From positions 1 to 64,000 of the forward strand of contig CANQWR010000007.1 in NCBI GenBank assembly GCA_947627625.1: 64,000 bases of DNA. The letters are read 5' to 3'. The stretch is from an uncultured Ruminococcus sp. Lineage in GTDB: Bacteria > Bacillota > Clostridia > Oscillospirales > Ruminococcaceae. The position numbers and the translations under genes are program-made. The notes beneath the pieces are model-generated. The model was not told the origin of the DNA. It was given only the letters and a program-made list of their open reading frames with translations, and searched no databases. Of this stretch, positions 63,785 to 64,000 are shown one piece after another (within the stretch, counting starts at the first letter, position 1; every line of letters begins with the position of its first letter).

Positions 63785-64000
63785 TTAATTATTGGGGGCT
63801 TTGCCCCCAAACCCCCGTTTAGAACGATAGGAGGCAGGGGGCTTTGCCCCCTGAACCCCCATTGGGGGCTCTGCCCCCAAACCCCCGGACCCCCATTATA
63901 GAAACTCAGCCGGTTTCGCTAACACTTGAATAGTCGTAAGACTAAAAATAATTATGGGTTTCCAAAGGGGCTTTGCCCCTTTGGTGGGGGGCTTGGGGGG
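63785..64000. repeat. GC-rich intergenic hairpin array R15 (truncated by window)
   Basis: Begins right after the phosphoesterase stop. Forward orientation: edge variant TTAGAACGATAGGAGGC, GGGGGCTTTGCCCCC, GGGGGCTCTGCCCCC, the spacer with CTTGAATAGTCGTAAGACTA, and CCAAAGGGG/CCCCTTTGG. It runs off the window end. Confidence 0.83.

Noticed and set aside
1..64000. tRNA, rRNA, insertion sequence or prophage genes
   Set aside because: No cloverleaf with a TTCGA arm, no transposase or integrase and no phage structural gene was recognised on either strand.

Overview
The window looks like a chromosomal segment of an anaerobic Gram-positive Clostridia member, most likely a Ruminococcus-like Oscillospiraceae. 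The evidence is the uninterrupted Firmicutes-type S10-spc-alpha ribosomal operon, type Z S14, a Cys4 adenylate kinase, a SpoIID protein, GGAGG-type ribosome binding sites, near-consensus sigma-A promoters and a surface GH5 cellulase. The genus is an inference. I see no tRNA or rRNA genes, insertion sequences, prophage or CRISPR array.

Layout. 1-5.3 kb (minus strand): recA, recX, rimO, pgsA and a DtxR-like regulator. 5.3-12.5 kb (minus): prmC with a DUF1385 protein, a histidine kinase/response regulator pair, and citrate synthase coupled to a lipoprotein. 13.2-14.7 kb: a SpoIID protein converging on a DUF2726 protein. 15.1-31.4 kb (minus): 32 genes from rpsJ to rplQ behind one strong promoter and a leader of about 410 nt. 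31.5-34.5 kb: two CNNM/CorC-type membrane proteins. 34.9-41.4 kb (minus): marR, a GH5 cellulase lipoprotein and a heterodimeric ABC exporter, with a parS-like site between cellulase and exporter. 41.5-44.1 kb: a zinc-type substrate-binding lipoprotein with a Fur/Zur-like box, flanked by two zinc-ribbon membrane proteins. 44.2-49.7 kb (plus): SRP RNA, dnaX, ybaB, recR, a lipoprotein with a Tyr/Asn-rich tail and a CPBP protease. 50-53.6 kb (minus): ispD, ispF, metG. 53.9-59.8 kb (minus): a four-gene signalling cluster of vWA protein, PP2C phosphatase, Ser/Thr kinase and zinc-finger Sel1 protein, resembling the TerY-P triad. 60-63.8 kb: a LysR regulator, a cytidylyltransferase-PEP mutase fusion and a metallophosphoesterase.

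The most striking non-coding feature is a family of modular GC-rich hairpin arrays, 15 of them and roughly 5 kb in total. They occupy many gaps between genes, in both orientations, but none lies inside the ribosomal operon or between translationally coupled genes. They are built from short hairpins such as GGGGGCTTTGCCCCC, carry an edge motif TTAGAACGATAAGGGG, and some contain a nested AT-rich palindrome. The best candidates for less-described biology are these arrays, the vWA/PP2C/kinase/Sel1 cluster with its five tandem hairpin repeats, the Tyr/Asn-tailed lipoprotein and the MarR-GH5-ABC unit.
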